NCBI GenBank assembly: GCA_964456985.1
Contig: CAYWDH010000006.1
Location: 1 to 64,000 of the forward strand
Source of the DNA: WJMT01 sp964456985
Lineage (GTDB): Bacteria > Acidobacteriota > Aminicenantia > Aminicenantales > Aminicenantaceae
Direction of reading: 5' to 3'
DNA: 64,000 bases
Shown: positions 63,286 through 64,000 of the stretch, piece after piece
How positions within the stretch are numbered: position 1 is the stretch's first letter
How the letters are laid out: every line of letters begins with the position of its first letter
Program-made: the position numbers and the translations under genes
Notes under the pieces: model-generated
What the model was told of the DNA's origin: nothing
What the model saw: the letters and a program-made list of their open reading frames with translations, nothing else
The model's database searches: none

Positions 63286-64000
63286 ATGAAGGTCGATATT
63301 ATTCTTCCGGTTTATAAGCCGAACCGGTGGGTGTTCGAGGCGATTGGCAGCGTCCAAGCTCAAACCTATTCGAACTGGAATCTCTTCATCATTGACGACC
63401 ACTCACCTAAGCCAGGAGAAGTCCTTATGAAGCTTAGAGAAGAAGCCGTGAAGAGCGAAAAAATCAAATTTATCCGCCTGGAGAGAAACATAAAGCCCGC
63501 TGGCGCACGGAACAGAGGCGCTGCCAAAGGAGACGGAGACGCGCTGGCCTTTATTGACCAGGATGATAGATGGCATCCAAAGAAACTGGAATCGAGCGTA
63601 GCCTATTTAAAATCCCATCCCGAAATCCATCTCGTCCATTCGGATATTGAAGCCATCAATGAAAGCGGAGAGGTCATAAGTGGCAGGTATAAAAGAGAGA
63701 ATCAAATAAGGGCTGGCATTCCTTATGCGGAGTTAAGCCCCGGAGAACTGGTCAAAGAGCTGGCCGTTCTCTACTCTTTAAGGCTCGGCACGGTTGTTGT
63801 GCGGAGGGGGGCTTTTGAGTCAGTAGGCGGTTTTGATGCAGATGAACCAATATTCGGAGGAGAAGACATCCTTTTTGCTGTGAGATTTGCGGCAGAACAC
63901 AAGATCAGCCATCTTCCGGAGAACTTGACGTTCCGCAGGCTCCATTCGGATAATCTATCAAAGAACAGGGAAAGAATTATGGGAAAGATGATGGCGTATA
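63286..64000 (+). CDS. Glycosyltransferase family 2 (GT-A), truncated by the window end
   Basis: The frame from ATG 63286 stays open to the window end, giving 238 codons. The beginning VDIILPVYKPNRWVFEAIGSV, LFIIDDHS and AGARNRGAAKGDGDALAFIDQDD carry the nucleotide-binding Asp and the DxD motif of GT2 enzymes. GGFDADEPIFGGEDILFAVRF is the acceptor-side motif. It would add a sugar to the polysaccharide or to a lipid-linked precursor. The upstream spacing of 39 bases suggests one operon with the sulfotransferase. Confidence 0.9.
   Translation, partial: MKVDIILPVYKPNRWVFEAIGSVQAQTYSNWNLFIIDDHSPKPGEVLMKLREEAVKSEKIKFIRLERNIKPAGARNRGAAKGDGDALAFIDQDDRWHPKKLESSVAYLKSHPEIHLVHSDIEAINESGEVISGRYKRENQIRAGIPYAELSPGELVKELAVLYSLRLGTVVVRRGAFESVGGFDADEPIFGGEDILFAVRFAAEHKISHLPENLTFRRLHSDNLSKNRERIMGKMMAY

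Noticed and set aside
1..64000. tRNA, rRNA or CRISPR loci
   Set aside because: No T-loop/anticodon arrangement, rRNA-like stretch or regularly spaced short direct repeats was seen on reading; a covariance search was not possible.

Overview
The window reads as chromosome of a Gram-negative, anaerobic bacterium. Two outer-membrane beta-barrel proteins, Tat-type leaders and a Wzx/Wzy/Wzc-type polysaccharide locus point to a diderm. A ferredoxin-linked 2-oxoacid oxidoreductase, an iron-sulfur fumarase subunit and an anaerobic-sulfatase-maturase-type radical SAM protein point to anaerobic life. The mix (secreted VWA protein with a transglutaminase-like partner, HprK/PqqD/nucleotidyltransferase trio, DUF4382, short ThiC) is reminiscent of Candidatus Aminicenantes or a relative. 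That placement is inference from gene content; there is no rRNA, tRNA or phylogenetic marker here to prove it.

1-10.9 kb is mainly metabolism: secreted M14 carboxypeptidase, FadL-like porin, FabH, a TlpA thioredoxin, the four-gene oxidoreductase operon (ferredoxin-alpha-beta-gamma), fumarase alpha and an aldehyde dehydrogenase. Two small mobile families sit between these genes: a 78 to >168 bp element with 14-bp terminal inverted repeats, and a REP-associated (Y1) transposase enclosed by inverted copies of a 94-bp element.

11-18.9 kb is one reverse-strand operon of three large exported proteins: an Ig-like protein, a 1362-residue protein with duplicated lectin/discoidin-like units and two VWA domains, and a transglutaminase-like protein with serine at the expected cysteine position. 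19-28 kb holds thiC overlapping an endonuclease IV gene, a holin-like small membrane protein, a TPR protein, a 1092-residue hybrid histidine kinase, a DegT aminotransferase and a Tat-exported dienelactone hydrolase.

28-34.5 kb is the most intriguing part: a radical SAM/SPASM maturase, a nucleotidyltransferase, a PqqD-like protein, an HprK-like kinase, a DUF4382 protein and a 74-residue Tat-leader peptide. Together they look like a peptide-modification module. A sigma-54-activator-like regulator with a degenerate GAFTGA loop and a degenerate receiver lies beside them.

From 34.6 kb to the end every gene is on the + strand and nearly all serve polysaccharide synthesis: two near-duplicate nucleotide-sugar dehydrogenases around a GAF/HD-GYP protein, Wzx flippase, glycosyltransferases, FkbM methyltransferases, two O-antigen-ligase/polymerase proteins, initiating sugar transferase, VanZ-like protein, degenerate ATPase, Wzc tyrosine autokinase, TPR protein, barrel protein and sulfotransferase. 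An IS3 element, an AT-rich stretch and a broken GDP-mannose 3,5-epimerase gene show that this locus has been remodelled by gene transfer and decay. The product is probably an exported, possibly sulfated, acidic polysaccharide.
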